This document shows, one piece after another, positions 36,403 through 48,300 of a stretch of 64,000 nt of DNA. How positions within the stretch are numbered: the stretch's first letter is position 1; each line of letters opens with the position of its first letter. Under the pieces are notes generated by a model that was given only the letters and a program-made list of their open reading frames with translations, ran no database searches and was not told the origin of the DNA. The DNA is from Chalara sp. BL73 (lineage: Eukaryota; Ascomycota; Leotiomycetes; Helotiales): NCBI GenBank assembly GCA_918026815.1, contig CAKJVC010000080.1, positions 21,453 to 85,452 on the forward strand, read 5' to 3'. A program made the position numbers and the translations under genes.

Positions 36403-37056
36403 GTTCTGTATATTGTGCAATATATCTCTACTCTGTATCTATGTATAATTTGTGTATCATGCCGAGTGGGGAAGAGCGGCGCTTATATACAATGACATCG
36501 GATGGAATTCACCCCGCCCTGACTCTTGGCAGGCATTGGCAAGCATCTCCATTTTCACTGAAGAACAGCACCAGATACAGGCAACGGCTAAGTTCATTCT
36601 TGCAACCTGCAAGCACGGACAATTCGCGAAGATCACGGAGAATCAATCACAATTGACATAAGGAGAAGACGGTGTATTGAAATATAGTGGAAATTGACCC
36701 TCTGCGGAAGCCGACACATAGTTACTATCACACAGGAGCGAAGTTATTAGGGGTTGGTTCTGGCTTTAATTCTGATGTTTTATATATCCTTCGTAGCCTG
36801 TGTCTCAGTTCTGGAACGGTGCTTTCCTTGTGGATGCACGGCCTCACCGTAACTCTTCTATTCTTTGTCTGATATGCTTCGTTCCTTGTTTCGGTACATT
36901 ATTGCTTGCTTCCGTTAAACAATACACAAAGAGTTTCCCCCCAATTTCTATCTTTCTCCTCCTCAATGCGGCAGCTTCGATCTTTTAAGTAGGTATAACA
37001 TTAAGGATCGGTAGCTAGAAATCTATCTCAACGCGAATCCGAAATTGGTTACCAAG
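36403..37056. other. Divergent intergenic region
   Basis: 654 bp between the GFA gene (minus) and the next gene (plus). It probably holds both promoters. No motif was recognised. Confidence 0.35.
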
Positions 37057-39849
37057 ATGGACGCGACCTTCAGCCTGGGTTCGCTTTCTACAGGAGGAGG
37101 AAAGAATTCACCACGAGTCTTTGCCACCCCACTGGCTAAGAAGTATGGACATCCGTCTGGAACTATCCTTAATATGAGTCACCGCATACTCAAGCATACT
37201 GGTAAGAGTGGTATTACACCATTAAGCCCCTTCAGAAATATCATGTGGCCTAGACCTACTTACCCTCAGAGGAGGAAGCTGCGGCTTCACTGGTATCAAA
37301 GGCATCGATTTTTTGGCTTTACAGCAAAGGATTTGGAAAACTTAGCTGCAATGTCAGCATTCGAAGGTAGGGATCTTTTCAAAAATCTGTCATCGCCTCT
37401 CCATCCCATCTTCGAGAGGTGTCAGTGGGAAAGCCGTGCAACGCTCCCAATGCATAGAGGCTTCATTCCCATGTTGGGTGGCTACCCAGGATTCTGGTGT
37501 GTGAGTATTTTATTGACCGTGGTAGCCACACGTTAACACTTCAGAAGGCAGAAAATGATTTAGTCTGGGAACTTCTTCAACAGCCACTGAAATTAGCCAG
37601 TCACCTCCTAATGAATAATGCGCAATGGTCATGGTATGTGATCCACCATAGTCGTCATTCAGCTTCAGGAATAATGTGGAAGTCAGGTGGGATGCATTGC
37701 TTGAGGGCAAGTTTGATCCTATCCCCGACTCACGCAAGCCACCAGATAGAGCTGGTGAGATGCTTCTGAGCTTTCGCAGTAGAGACAATTCAGTACGTTC
37801 TCTCAAAGTCAAGATGAATAAAATTCACCAACGACTGCATGATATGGCAGGGTGTATTCGGTTTGGGTTGTACAGTGGGTACAACAGCATCGATACCAAT
37901 TGTGCTTGGAGAACTCCTTGGTCCTGCGGGGAAACGCAACCGTCTCTGATTCTTGGATACGTTAGAGTTTTTATAGCGATTGAAATGCTTCAACCGCTTC
38001 TCCGAGATGATATGACTAACGCAGAGCGGTATCGTTTTCATACTCATATACTGCCCTTATATCTCCAAATTAATTCTAATGGCTACCAGGATCACTATCA
38101 CATTTCGTATTGCTACTACCATCATACACGAAATGGCGGTATTTAGAGCCTCGTTTCCTTCTTGTCAGAAGATGCTTACCCAGTCCTTAGCATGCAGCTT
38201 GGTGTACGGTGGAAGACCAGCATGCACAATAAGACCAAGTGAGCCATATTTTGAAGATGAGACACTCAGTGAGTTGGGATGGAGTTTAGAGGACAAGGAA
38301 AGTTGATTTTACACCACCGAAATAACCCTGCTAACGTATTGTTAAGCTTTAAGGTGGAGAAGGGAAAGACATTGTGCATCCGAGTATAAGCCAGGGTAGC
38401 TTTGGCTTCGCAAACATGGGAATTTTCGCTACAAATTGGTTCACGAAACTGCACGAAAATTATGGAAATAATCCTATAGTCCTCAACCGTGCCCTGGTCC
38501 CTCGAGGACAGACTGACCCCTTCTATACGTATGAATACTGGCTAATCACTTATTTTTGGCAGTATTCGTTATTGCGAGAAGAATTTTGGTTCTGCAATGT
38601 GCGAAGATTTGGGAAGGCTGCGACGCAGGTAAGCGTTACCTCCTCTTTAGCAAATTTCGTAATCCGGTTATTGCATGCGCAGATCAATAGTTGATCTGAA
38701 GTCAATTTTCGTGTTTTATCAAGTTTATTGTGTGAACAAGAGGGAACTTCTCAAAGTTATGCTAACTCGAGAATTTCATAACAGATGGGTCCTAAAACAT
38801 TGGGCACAAGAATATTTTCTCACGATCGTGAAGAAGCCGCGAATTTTTGGTTAATACAAAGGACAGACCTTGATTTGTATATGACCGAAGAGTTCATAGA
38901 CGACAGCATGACCGTGGCGGAAAAAGCTCGCCGCAGATTCGAGAACCAGCGACGCAGGATGGCTGCCGATATAATGCAAGCATGTCAGCTTAAACGGGAT
39001 GAAGTAGACCCAAACCAAATAAGGGACGGCGTGGTAGAGGTATTAGAGGATCCACCACCTGAAGACGATAATAGCTCGGAGGATGAAGCCTCCGCGCCGG
39101 CAGATTGCCAGCCATCCCCTTTGAAAGACTCTCACTATCAGTCCATTGCTTCGTATCTGCTGAAAAATCGCGGTCCGTTGGAGTTAGCTCTAGATACGAT
39201 GGACTTCGACATTCCAGAGGCAACACTTTACAGATATATTGTAGAGAGAGGCGGCTTGATAATTTCTCCCAGAGATTTCAGGTCATTTCTTATCCAGGCC
39301 GACAAGAAGGGAGAGTACTTTGAGTAAGTGGTAGTCTTGTATGATGATTGCTACCAATGGCTAACGTTCATCTCTTAGATGGTGGCTCGAAGGCTGGACG
39401 GGCATGGTCCGACGCCGCGAAAAGGGCTGGCCGGATAATCCACGCGATACTAGAGATTACCCAGTTCCTCCTGCCGCGGGTACTCTATCAGCCCAGGATC
39501 AGACGGTCATCGATACTGTCATGCAGAATAACCAATTTCTGCTGAACGTCTACACGTACTGGCATGGATTCCGAGATATGGACTATGAAACGCTCAGGTG
39601 CTTTATCAATAAAGAGGTGCAAGATAAATGGCACATTAAGGCGGGTAGCATGGAGGATTTGGTGAGGTTCTTTCATGGAAATGGAGGCGGAGTATATTTA
39701 ATGTGAGTGCTGCATAGGAAACGCCATAACCATTGCTAAGTGCTGCCAGGCATGGTCCAAAGGGCATCGCCAGACTTAAAGTGGTGATTCCGCAGTGGAT
39801 TAAGGATACCGTTGACCATGCTGTGGGAGACAATCCCGCAGTGGCTTGA
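37057..39849 (+). CDS. Unrecognised multi-exon protein with possible HExxH motif, one frame break
   Basis: I do not recognise the family. The first exon starts at 37057 and the last three joins are clear (..38628 / 38785-39323 / 39379-39702 / 39750-39849). In the middle, GT..AG introns link 'GYPGFWC', 'KAENDLVWELLQQPLKLA', 'NNVEVRWDALLEGKFDPIPD' and 'ITITFRIATTIIHEMA'. An intron at 38139-38190 would then give HEMA-HAAW, a zincin-like HExxH pattern. After that the frame is lost by one base near 38227 and resumes as 'SEPYFEDETLSELGWSLE'. The C-terminal part has an acidic stretch ('EDPPPEDDNSSEDEASAP') and Trp-rich segments ('WWLEGWTGMVRRREKGWP'). A secretion signal is not seen. Possible metallopeptidase-like protein, or a decayed gene; alternatively the part from 38785 could be a separate gene. 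Confidence 0.5.
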
Positions 39850-40326
39850 GAGCTCTATCAACTTGTCAGACTAAGACTTTTTTTTTTCGTTTTTTTTTTT
39901 CGTGATAGGGGCTTCTTCGTACTAATCGGCGCGCCAGCACATCTATCAACTCAAATGCTATCAGCCCTACTTATGTCAAGTCTATTATGTTTAATTCATT
40001 AATCTGGATCGTGATTTCTAACAATTTGTCGTCCCAATTGAGTGACCTTATTCACATGACCTCGCATTTATCCAGCGGTTAGGGTTCCACAACATCAATT
40101 TACCCGTCGGCTCGCGTCTCTCACATCCATACCCCTCAACCAGCACCCTACAAATATGGCGAGGCGAGGACTCCTTGTCTCCGAGATGTTTTCCATAGTC
40201 GGGGATGGATAAAAGGGTAAAGCTTCCATTGATTCAGAATACTTAATCCGTCCCGTCCACCTTAAACTCGTCCGACAAAACAATTATCACCATCTCGTAT
40301 CCCGTCAGTGCCAAACGCATATAATC
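39850..40326. other. Intergenic region before GH43 gene
   Basis: 477 bp. Two T runs separated by cg lie at about 39880-39900. No gene was recognised; the right part is the GH43 promoter. Confidence 0.35.
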
Positions 40327-41298
40327 ATGTCGGACCAACCGATTGTAACGCACATCTTCACTGCGGATCCCTCTGCGCACGTCTTCAATGGAAAACTTTA
40401 TGTCTATCCATCACACGACATAGCCACTGACATTCAAGATAACGACAACGGCGACCAATATGCGATGGAAGACTACCATGTCCTTAGCATGCCGTCTGTT
40501 GGGGGACCTGTGACAGACCATGGCGTTGTGCTCTCCGCGTCTGACGTTCCCTGGGTGTCTAAGCAAATGTGGGCACCGGACGCGGCAACCAAGAATGGGA
40601 AGTATTACCTCTACTTTCCTGCCCGGGATAAGGAGGGCATTTTCCGTGTTGGCGTAGCCGTTGGAGACAAGCCCGAGGGGCCGTTCAAACCAGAAGAGAA
40701 GTGGATTGAGGGAAGCTATAGCATTGACCCGGCTGCATTTGTTGATGATGACGGGGAGGCTTATTTGTATTTCGGTGGAATCTGGGGTGGGCAGCTGCAA
40801 TGCTGGTCTCACGGGGAGTATCGAGCTAATGATTACGAGATTGATGGCGAGAAGGAACCCAAGACCGGGAAAGCTTTGTTACCCCGGGTGGCGCGGCTGA
40901 GCGAGGATATGCTGTCTTTCAAGTCAGACGTCCTGCCCGTTAAAATCCTGGACGAGAACGGGGTGCTTTTGGCCGCTTCAGACCATGATCGCAGATTTTT
41001 CGAGGCGGCATGGTTGCATAAGTATAACGGGCTGTACTATTTCTCCTACTCGACGGGAGATACACATTTCCTGTGCTATGCTACAGGAACAAGCCCCTTG
41101 GGTCCGTTCACGTACGGTGGGAAGATCCTCGACCCCGTTCTCGGTTGGACCACGCATCATTCGATTGTGGAATTTGAGGGACGGTGGTATTTGTTCCACC
41201 ATGATACGACTCTGAGTGGCGGGAAGAATCACCTGAGATGCGTGAAAGTCAAGGAGATATTTTATGACGAGGATGGGAAGATTAAGCCAGTCTCTTAA
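40327..41298 (+). CDS. Glycoside hydrolase family 43 protein
   Basis: Intronless, 323 residues. Five-bladed beta-propeller glycosidase of the GH43 type (beta-xylosidase or arabinofuranosidase activities are common). The general-base Asp lies in 'FTADPSAHVFNGKLYVYPSH', the pKa-tuning Asp in 'SYSIDPAAFVDDDGEAYLYF' and the general-acid Glu in 'RRFFEAAWLHKYNGLYYF'. The C-terminal 'GRWYLFHHDTTLSGG' is also a family hallmark. No signal peptide is present, so it probably acts inside the cell on imported oligosaccharides. The single exon and bacterial-like compactness make horizontal origin possible, but intronless GH43 genes also occur normally in fungi. Confidence 0.9.
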   Translation: MSDQPIVTHIFTADPSAHVFNGKLYVYPSHDIATDIQDNDNGDQYAMEDYHVLSMPSVGGPVTDHGVVLSASDVPWVSKQMWAPDAATKNGKYYLYFPARDKEGIFRVGVAVGDKPEGPFKPEEKWIEGSYSIDPAAFVDDDGEAYLYFGGIWGGQLQCWSHGEYRANDYEIDGEKEPKTGKALLPRVARLSEDMLSFKSDVLPVKILDENGVLLAASDHDRRFFEAAWLHKYNGLYYFSYSTGDTHFLCYATGTSPLGPFTYGGKILDPVLGWTTHHSIVEFEGRWYLFHHDTTLSGGKNHLRCVKVKEIFYDEDGKIKPVS

Positions 41299-42818
41299 GG
41301 GAGCCGGGTTCTCGAATTTGTAGACTATGAAGGTCCTGGGTATCAACAATGGATTCGTCTTACTAATTGAAAGTTTCTTTGTGTCAAATAGGGAAAATTT
41401 CGTGATGATCACGTTACAATATGATCCTCATGCTAGTATGAGAGGTCCTGTATCAAGCTCTCTAGAAACTGTTGTATCATTTACTACTCAAAAGTTAATA
41501 TTTGATATGACACGGTGCATATTAAGATGATACGAGTCTCGCATAGGCAAATTGTCTCAGACTATTCAAGATTGTTGCTTGACACGCCAGAACATTCGAT
41601 GATTCTTTTGTGAACCCATGTTTGTTCTCTTCACCACAATGCAGCAATATTTTTCCAAAATCGACGTACCATCTACCGCAGAATATCCAAGAGCAGCACA
41701 ACACTATGGAATCTTCAGCCGCATGGACTAGACACGGCACGCCATTCCTTAACTTCTTCTCCTGACGATCTCACTATTGTATTCGATTAGGTACCTTTCG
41801 AGGTCGCCCGAACATTGGCAGAACCGGGAATAGGGCGTTTAAGGCTATTACTAAAGCGCAAAGAGTCCGGGCTGTCGAATGTGTAAGCATTCATAGTGTT
41901 CGTGAAAACATCCCATATTTGTTTAGGCATCTGGCCCAAAAAATGCCATATCGCCTTCTGCGCAGGCTAACACATATTATTGTTATATTTGTAGCATTTC
42001 GTAGTCGCACAGCTAGATTGTTTGCAGATCTTGTCACCCATCAATCGAGAGCGCCATTGCTGTGACATGTCCGTTCGTAGGTGGAGAGGAGAGGAGCTTT
42101 TTGCTGGACTCTGGGCAAGCGGCATGGCATATCGACCGCACTTGGACTGGAGTTCAAGACGCACATTCGTTTATATCATATTGGCATGTTTTTCACTCGG
42201 TTGGGTTGGCGGCGTAGAGGGCAACACAAATATATTGAATTGCTGGAAGTTGACTTCGGATGCAGATAAATCTTGGTGTTTGATTTGTTTTTTCTTGCCT
42301 AATAAGGCTTGGCATGGCAACCACCGAAGAAAATGTTGAAAGTCCGGTAGCGGGGTAAATTTAATGTTACATACAGGCTGGTGTCTCCCTACTCACAATG
42401 CCCTTCGTTGCCTTTTTCTTGCCCAGGTCCAATCACTGGCACGAAGCAAAACATCCATTCATATAGTAGTATAGGAAGAAGCCTTGATCAATAAGAAAAG
42501 TATTCATAATAATGCGGCTGAGGGTTTGGGAGGCTAAAAATGCCAAATGCACTTGAGCCAGAGGCGACCTTCTCAAGCACCCAGTGTACATACATTGATA
42601 TTGTATCCATACCATAGCAGGTTGATGATCTGCCACTGCAGGCTGGGGTTAGGCGGTGAGGTAGAAATAGAATCGGCGATGCAGGGGGTCTGGAATCAGT
42701 TAGGAGCTTTGCTGACAATGCATGCATGTAGGAGAACGATATGAAGATGAATAGAATGCAGTGAGTTTCATGCAGTTCATCAGTGCCTAGGCCAACCATC
42801 TTTCAGCACAATTTTGTC
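41299..42818. other. Intergenic, nothing recognised
   Basis: 1520 bp. Short open frames on both strands (for example 42022-42339 plus, 41967-42164 minus) overlap each other and show no domain. Confidence 0.35.
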
Positions 42819-44527
42819 ATGGATACAGATCAAACAGCGCCTCTGGATTCAGGTCAAAATCTCGCCGAGATTCCCATCAGGCAACCTCCTCTCAAGCGTC
42901 AATTAGCTCAAGATGAGCTACTCGAGCTGAAGCCCGTTATCCAACGTTTGTACATCGATGGCGGCATGACTTTTGAACAAGTAGCTAGCCATCTTACTAA
43001 GAAATATAATTACTGCCCCACGTGAGTCGTCTTCCCAAAGCCCCAAACGTTCTAGGCTTCATAGTGTGTCCATTGAAAAAGCGAAAATCGTGTTCCTAAT
43101 TACCATACAGAAGGCGGCAATTTGCAACATTGCGAAGGCGATGGGGAATGAAAAAGAACACACGAGTAGCTGATCGGCAAAGGATCCTAGATCGGCTTGA
43201 TACCGAAAAAGATATATCTGAGGAGAGCCTTGTTGGAACTGTATCTCTAAATATTGATAAAGTAAGGCGATGGAGGAAACAGCTCAGTGCAGCCAATTCG
43301 GCATCTCAAGAACGCCACGGTCACGAGGGTGAAGGTAAGAAATTCAGTCGTGGCAGAGGCGATGCTCACAATAGTGTTATAGACATCACCGCATTACCAA
43401 CAACTTTGAGTCAAAGCACGATTGTCGCTAATAGCCGTATGCTTCGCCACTTAGCTTCCAACCCTAAAATTCCAATACGTCCTTCATCACCAAGAACATT
43501 TCAAATCACAGAGAGATTGTTATTCAACGTCGAGTCGTATATGACCGGATTCATTGATAATCAAATATGGCTCCCTCCAGACAATGCTTTCAAAGATATC
43601 CGCACGCAGAGCCTAGAGATATCTAATTCGGAAGATTTACATACGTTCGTGGGGAAGTGCTACTCTGCGAAGAAACTTATTGACAATCAATCTTTCATTG
43701 AGGGTCGAAAACTATTTTCTGTTGCTTGTGGCCTGTTTCGTCGTATAATTGATTCTAGAGACCCTCTCACTCTGCGTTATACTTTTTATACCCTTGTGAT
43801 ATTGACAAGAGGCGGCATCGTCGTGTTAGACGAGGTTATTGATATGCTTCGGATATACATGGGCCGCATGGCAGCGCTTGTGCTACCCGCGAATCACCCT
43901 TGGAAGACCATCTATCACTGCTTAGGCACTCTTGATAGGGCTCAGCTAGAAGAGACATTGATATCCTGCATGGAGTGCTTATCCGTCGTGCTAGATAAGA
44001 AGCTAGGTCATCTGAGTGGGCCTTCCCTTACAATGCGTGTCGAGTTCATCCAGGCACGATACAATAAGAACCCCGAAGGAGGAGAAACGAGTTTGCGTGC
44101 TCTTCTCGCGGAATGTAGGCAGTCTGCGGTAGCTCAAAAAGGCTTGGTACAAGTTCTGGGTGAATTGGGAATTAATTTAAAGCTACAAGGGCGGTATCTA
44201 GACACTATATCAATAGGAGAAGAGATCATTGCACTTGGGAGAGCTTCAGGGGAATCTATTGATCTGGTCAATGGCCTGACCATGACAGCATTTGCACAGT
44301 ACAAGATCGGAGACATCGCCGCGGCAGAATTAAACCAAAGAGAAGCTGCTGAACTCTGCCTCTCAACACCAAATATCGCCTCTTTCGCCGTGCATCTATT
44401 GGCGACGTTGGAGTCGTGGCTTCGGGACTCGAGTCGAGCTATGGATGCGGATGCTCTCAAAATAGAAATAAATGGCATGGTAGCCCGTGAGGAGGAAGAC
44501 GGAGAGGCTGCTGATATTGAGGGTTGA
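42819..44527 (+). CDS. Clr5-domain protein with helical repeat C-terminus
   Basis: Two exons (42819-43021, 43111-44527) give 539 residues. The N-terminal Clr5 domain is clear: 'LKPVIQRLYIDGGMTFEQVA', then 'KKYNYCPT', the intron, and 'RRQFATLRRRWGMKKN' (residues about 40-85). This is a small helical DNA-binding-like domain found in many Pezizomycotina proteins. The rest is helical, with TPR-like pairs toward the end ('LVQVLGELGINLKLQGRYLD', 'LAQYKIGDIAAAELNQREAA' in character). Possible nuclear regulator. The start at 42819 is the first ATG in frame; upstream the frame continues without one. No functional link to neighbours is visible. Confidence 0.82.
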
Positions 44528-46053
44528 ATGCACAGGACAATGGTGCTTTGTTCAACATAACAGCAATTAATTATTGGCTATTGAAGATAATTTCCGTCAT
44601 TTAGGCCATCTAGTGTTCAGATATAAATGTTGAGAACTACCAAACAGATTTCGTGAGGCGGAAACTTAGATTTTTATTGAATATAATATTATCGAAATAT
44701 GATCCCGCTAACTGATCAGTTCAAGCCAGTAACAGTCACACAACTGCACGATTACAGCCAAGGCATAGTCAAACAACGAAAGCAAATTGTGAGATTAGCG
44801 CTACGAAGTCATGTCCAATACGCCTGGGTGTCATTTAATTATGCTATGTAGACTGTTATTGTCCATCCTCCGGTGCTCACGACCCTTCGCTGCCCTTATG
44901 CATAACAAAGGGCACCCCGTCTTAGTTAAATTCGAAGCTTTTGGCATATTGCGATCCAACCGGCATTCGACGCTCCGGCGATGAAGCCTAAACAGCTCAT
45001 GCTGTTCCATCAAGATATACAAAAGAATGTTACAACCCGGTTGAGTCCTACCATCAACGTATTTATATCCTATAGATCGTCACTCTTCTTTAGAGTCTAC
45101 TGTTGTTATTTTCTAAATTCCACTCAGTAACCCATGGCCTATCTACTCAATAAATGGGGAAAATTTATGAAAAGAGACACACTCATTGTTGGCATCTCCT
45201 GATCGCACAAATTTTCCATGTCCGTGGCCATATGAGTCTTTCGCGACATCAAGTTCAATTTCCCAGAATATTTCTTACGTTCATAGTACCAACATCAGCA
45301 CCTAGAGGTACTTATTTTTTTTTTAACTTATTGGATCATTAAAGTGTGCTTCACCGCAGGCAAAGCTCTTGATAAGGGGGCTTGTAGTATTTCTGAGCGA
45401 TATTCTCAACACTAGACTGTATAGATATAGAGAGGTACCTTATTCATCCCCAAGCTGCTCCTGAACTTTCTATGCACGTATGCTGATGATGTAGCCATAC
45501 TCACCGTGCATATCTACCTCTAATAGCGAGAAACGGTGCCACAATCATGGTTATCCTCTAAAAACTTGGTAGGCTGAGAAATTAACTTCTCAAGTGAGAG
45601 CTGAAACTCGCGTTTCAATTATCAGAGAGAATTTGATCTAAGTATACAGAAAGGAGAGCAAAGATGCATGCTATGAACATACGTTGAATATTATTTTCTC
45701 CTTAGACATTATTAGAGTTTGTTAAACAAAACACGAAGATGTTAAATGTTATGCTTCAAATCAGACTTCAATCCAATGATGTGTACTAATTATAAAGAAT
45801 TATGACCTCGCATGCACTATGCTTAGATTCGATAAAATCGGAGTCTTGCAACATGACTTTGAAGTTCGGCGATCCGGTGGCTGAAGCATGTGACAAATTC
45901 CAGCTGATTACTCACACTCACTATATGGCGCGAAACTACATTTTTATAGTATATTCACAAGCTGTAGTCTAGGAATAGTAATGTATGAAACAGCCCCGTG
46001 TCGAAACATGCAGACTCCTCCCCAAAGTCCGAAGGGTATAAAAAATTATTCCA
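44528..46053. other. Intergenic, nothing recognised
   Basis: 1526 bp of AT-rich sequence. Short open frames (44831-45022 minus, 45154-45342 plus) have no domain. No RNA gene or repeat was recognised. Confidence 0.35.
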
Positions 46054-48300
46054 TTAAATGCTTGGAACTTCAACAGAACGTTTCTTCATAAGGAATGCTA
46101 AACGAGGATGTGGAACTCTCAGTGGGCCAAATGCAAAGGAGTTCGGGATGTTTTCATCGGCGAGCGTGATATCATAGTTCATGATGAATTCCTTTATAAT
46201 CAACTTGGTCATATCCGTGACATAGAATCTTGCTGGGCTAAAACAATAGGAGATTAGCGGTCAGCAATCTTGTAAATTGTATCTCGAAATATATCTTAAA
46301 GAAAGCACTCGTCAGGAAGCGAGTGACTAAAGAGGCGTAACTAACCAAGCTTGTTTTACGGATCCCCAGAATGGGAACCTCCAGCTAGGGTGAGAAAGAC
46401 GTGACTCGGAAACGTTTTCCCCGTTTTCCTGTTTGACAAACCGAAAGCCATTAAATGTCTCCGGGTCTTCATAATAATTAGGATCCAGCATTTGTCTCTG
46501 CTGGGGAACAACGATCCAATTATTTGCTGGGACACGAACTCCATTGGAAAAGGTGAATGGTGTCATTATCTTCCTTGGCATACCAACTGGAACAAATTAG
46601 TGTTAAGTTATATCAAATGTATGAGAAACTTACAGATCGTGACAGGGTTCATTCTCGCCGTCTCTTTCAAGAAACTGTCGAGAAGAGGTAATTCGTTGTT
46701 CGCGAGATTGAAATGTACCCCACCAGCACGAGAAATCTCTTCACGGAGTGGCTCCAAGTACTCAGGGTGTTTACACAAATTGTACAATGAGAAAGTTTGT
46801 AGCTGTAGATGGGTCAGAACAAGCATAAATGAGTCGTATAGAAGTTTAAAGCATACCATGGGCATTTGGTAAGCTCCGCCGAAAATATAAGCCAGAGTCT
46901 GTTGGGCCACCTCTTCTGCTGTTGCATGTTTACGCGAATTGATAATCCACTGCATAGCATCTTTCTAAGAATAGATCAGCGATGCCCAAGAAGCATGACA
47001 GACTTATTAACTGCATAAAATGTACCGGCTCGTCTTCCTTGGCGACTTTATTATTAAGCCGCTCTCTGGCTTGGGGCACCAGATGCTTATTGAGATTAGG
47101 TATTACTCTAGTTGCCTTCATTAAAAGCCACCCGACTAGCCTGGTGGACATCAGCTTTGACAACATAACACGCAAAATTATACAAGCACTCACGGACAAA
47201 GCAATTGAGGCGTGTATTGTAATATCTCCTCGCATGCTCCGGCAAGATGAACATATCTTACGGTATTTTCGAAAAAATTAGAGTTGCTCGCTAGAATATG
47301 ATAAGTTGCAACGTTATTTCAATGCTTTACGGGTGTTCTTACCCAGACTATCACCAACGATAAGAATGTTGTTGATCTTGGTCAGGAGTCTATTGATGGC
47401 ACCACTAGACGAGACGTATGTCCAATCTATGAAAATTACTTAGAAAACCCCTTAAGAAAATGGTTAGAACGAAGAACTTACCGCCTTTCTTTTCTGGCTG
47501 TCTATTTCACTGGCAAATGCTTCGGAAAGTCTCTTTTGCATGATTGGTTGAAGACTTGGCATGTGCTCTCTTGCTAGATGTCGATAGACCTTCTGAGAAA
47601 GATTGCCATTGTTGTCCAAGCCATGGAGTGGCAAGCCATCTATTGTTTGTCCTGGAAAAGCTCTCTGAGAGAAGGTTGTCAAAATAGAGACTCACTACTT
47701 TAACTGAGGAAGCTTACCTCCCAAAGGGCATCTCGAAGGGACACCTGGTGAATTGAAGCACTTCCTAACTCCTCCACCAACTTTTGGGTAGATACACAAA
47801 CTTGATACCTGTTCCTGGTTGGGATGGCATATGGCTCTCCGCCACCCTAAACATCAGTTAGCTTTTTTTTTTCCATATGAAATGTAAGACAACTAGCCTC
47901 AAAATATGCCTTATTGTGAACAGACTGGCTTGCATAACAATATCGAATGCTAGTTAACCAGTTCCCAATAAGCGAATCAGTTCCAGTTACTTTAACGTTT
48001 GACTAAGGCATGATTAATAAGTGCGTTCTTGACAACAGGTTAGGAATGGCTTACCGGCCGCTGTTTTCGGAAAATAACCATAATCCTTCTCGTTTCGTAC
48101 GCGATTATGAAAAGGAACAAAATGTAATAAGGATTCCATCCCTGAAAGCCAAGTCTGATAAGTCCCACTTGCTTTGCACTTTCAATATTGCTAAAGTTCT
48201 TGAAGCCTGATGAGTTTTTGGGGATGATATTGGTACTGTTGCTAAAGTACATTGTAGCAGATGGCAGTATGGAAACAACGCCGGGGATATATATTGACAT
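46054..48300 (-). CDS. Cytochrome P450 with unusual haem-loop and I-helix motifs
   Basis: Membrane-bound fungal P450, multi-exon. The first exon (from 48300) carries a likely membrane anchor 'YYILFLFIIAYETRRIMVI' and joins to 'SNVKVTGTDSLIGNWLTSI', then 'YAIPTRNRYQVCVSTQKLV'. Later exons include 46857 upstream, 46802-46634, 46586-46346 and 46237-46054. ExxR is 'SFLKETARMNP'; the 'HPEYLEPLREEI' segment resembles ent-kaurene-oxidase-like fungal P450s. The haem-ligand Cys is restored by the last intron: 'WGSVKQA' plus 'CPARFYVTDMTKLI', so the usual FGxGxHxCPG is altered to WGSVKQACPA. The I helix 'LAYIFGGAYQMPM' lacks the usual AGxxT Thr. The gene reads as intact otherwise. Substrate unknown. 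Confidence 0.75.

Noticed and set aside
40327..41298. GH43 gene as a clear horizontal transfer from bacteria
   Set aside because: Being intronless is suggestive only; similar intronless GH43 genes are common in fungi and no base-composition break was evident.
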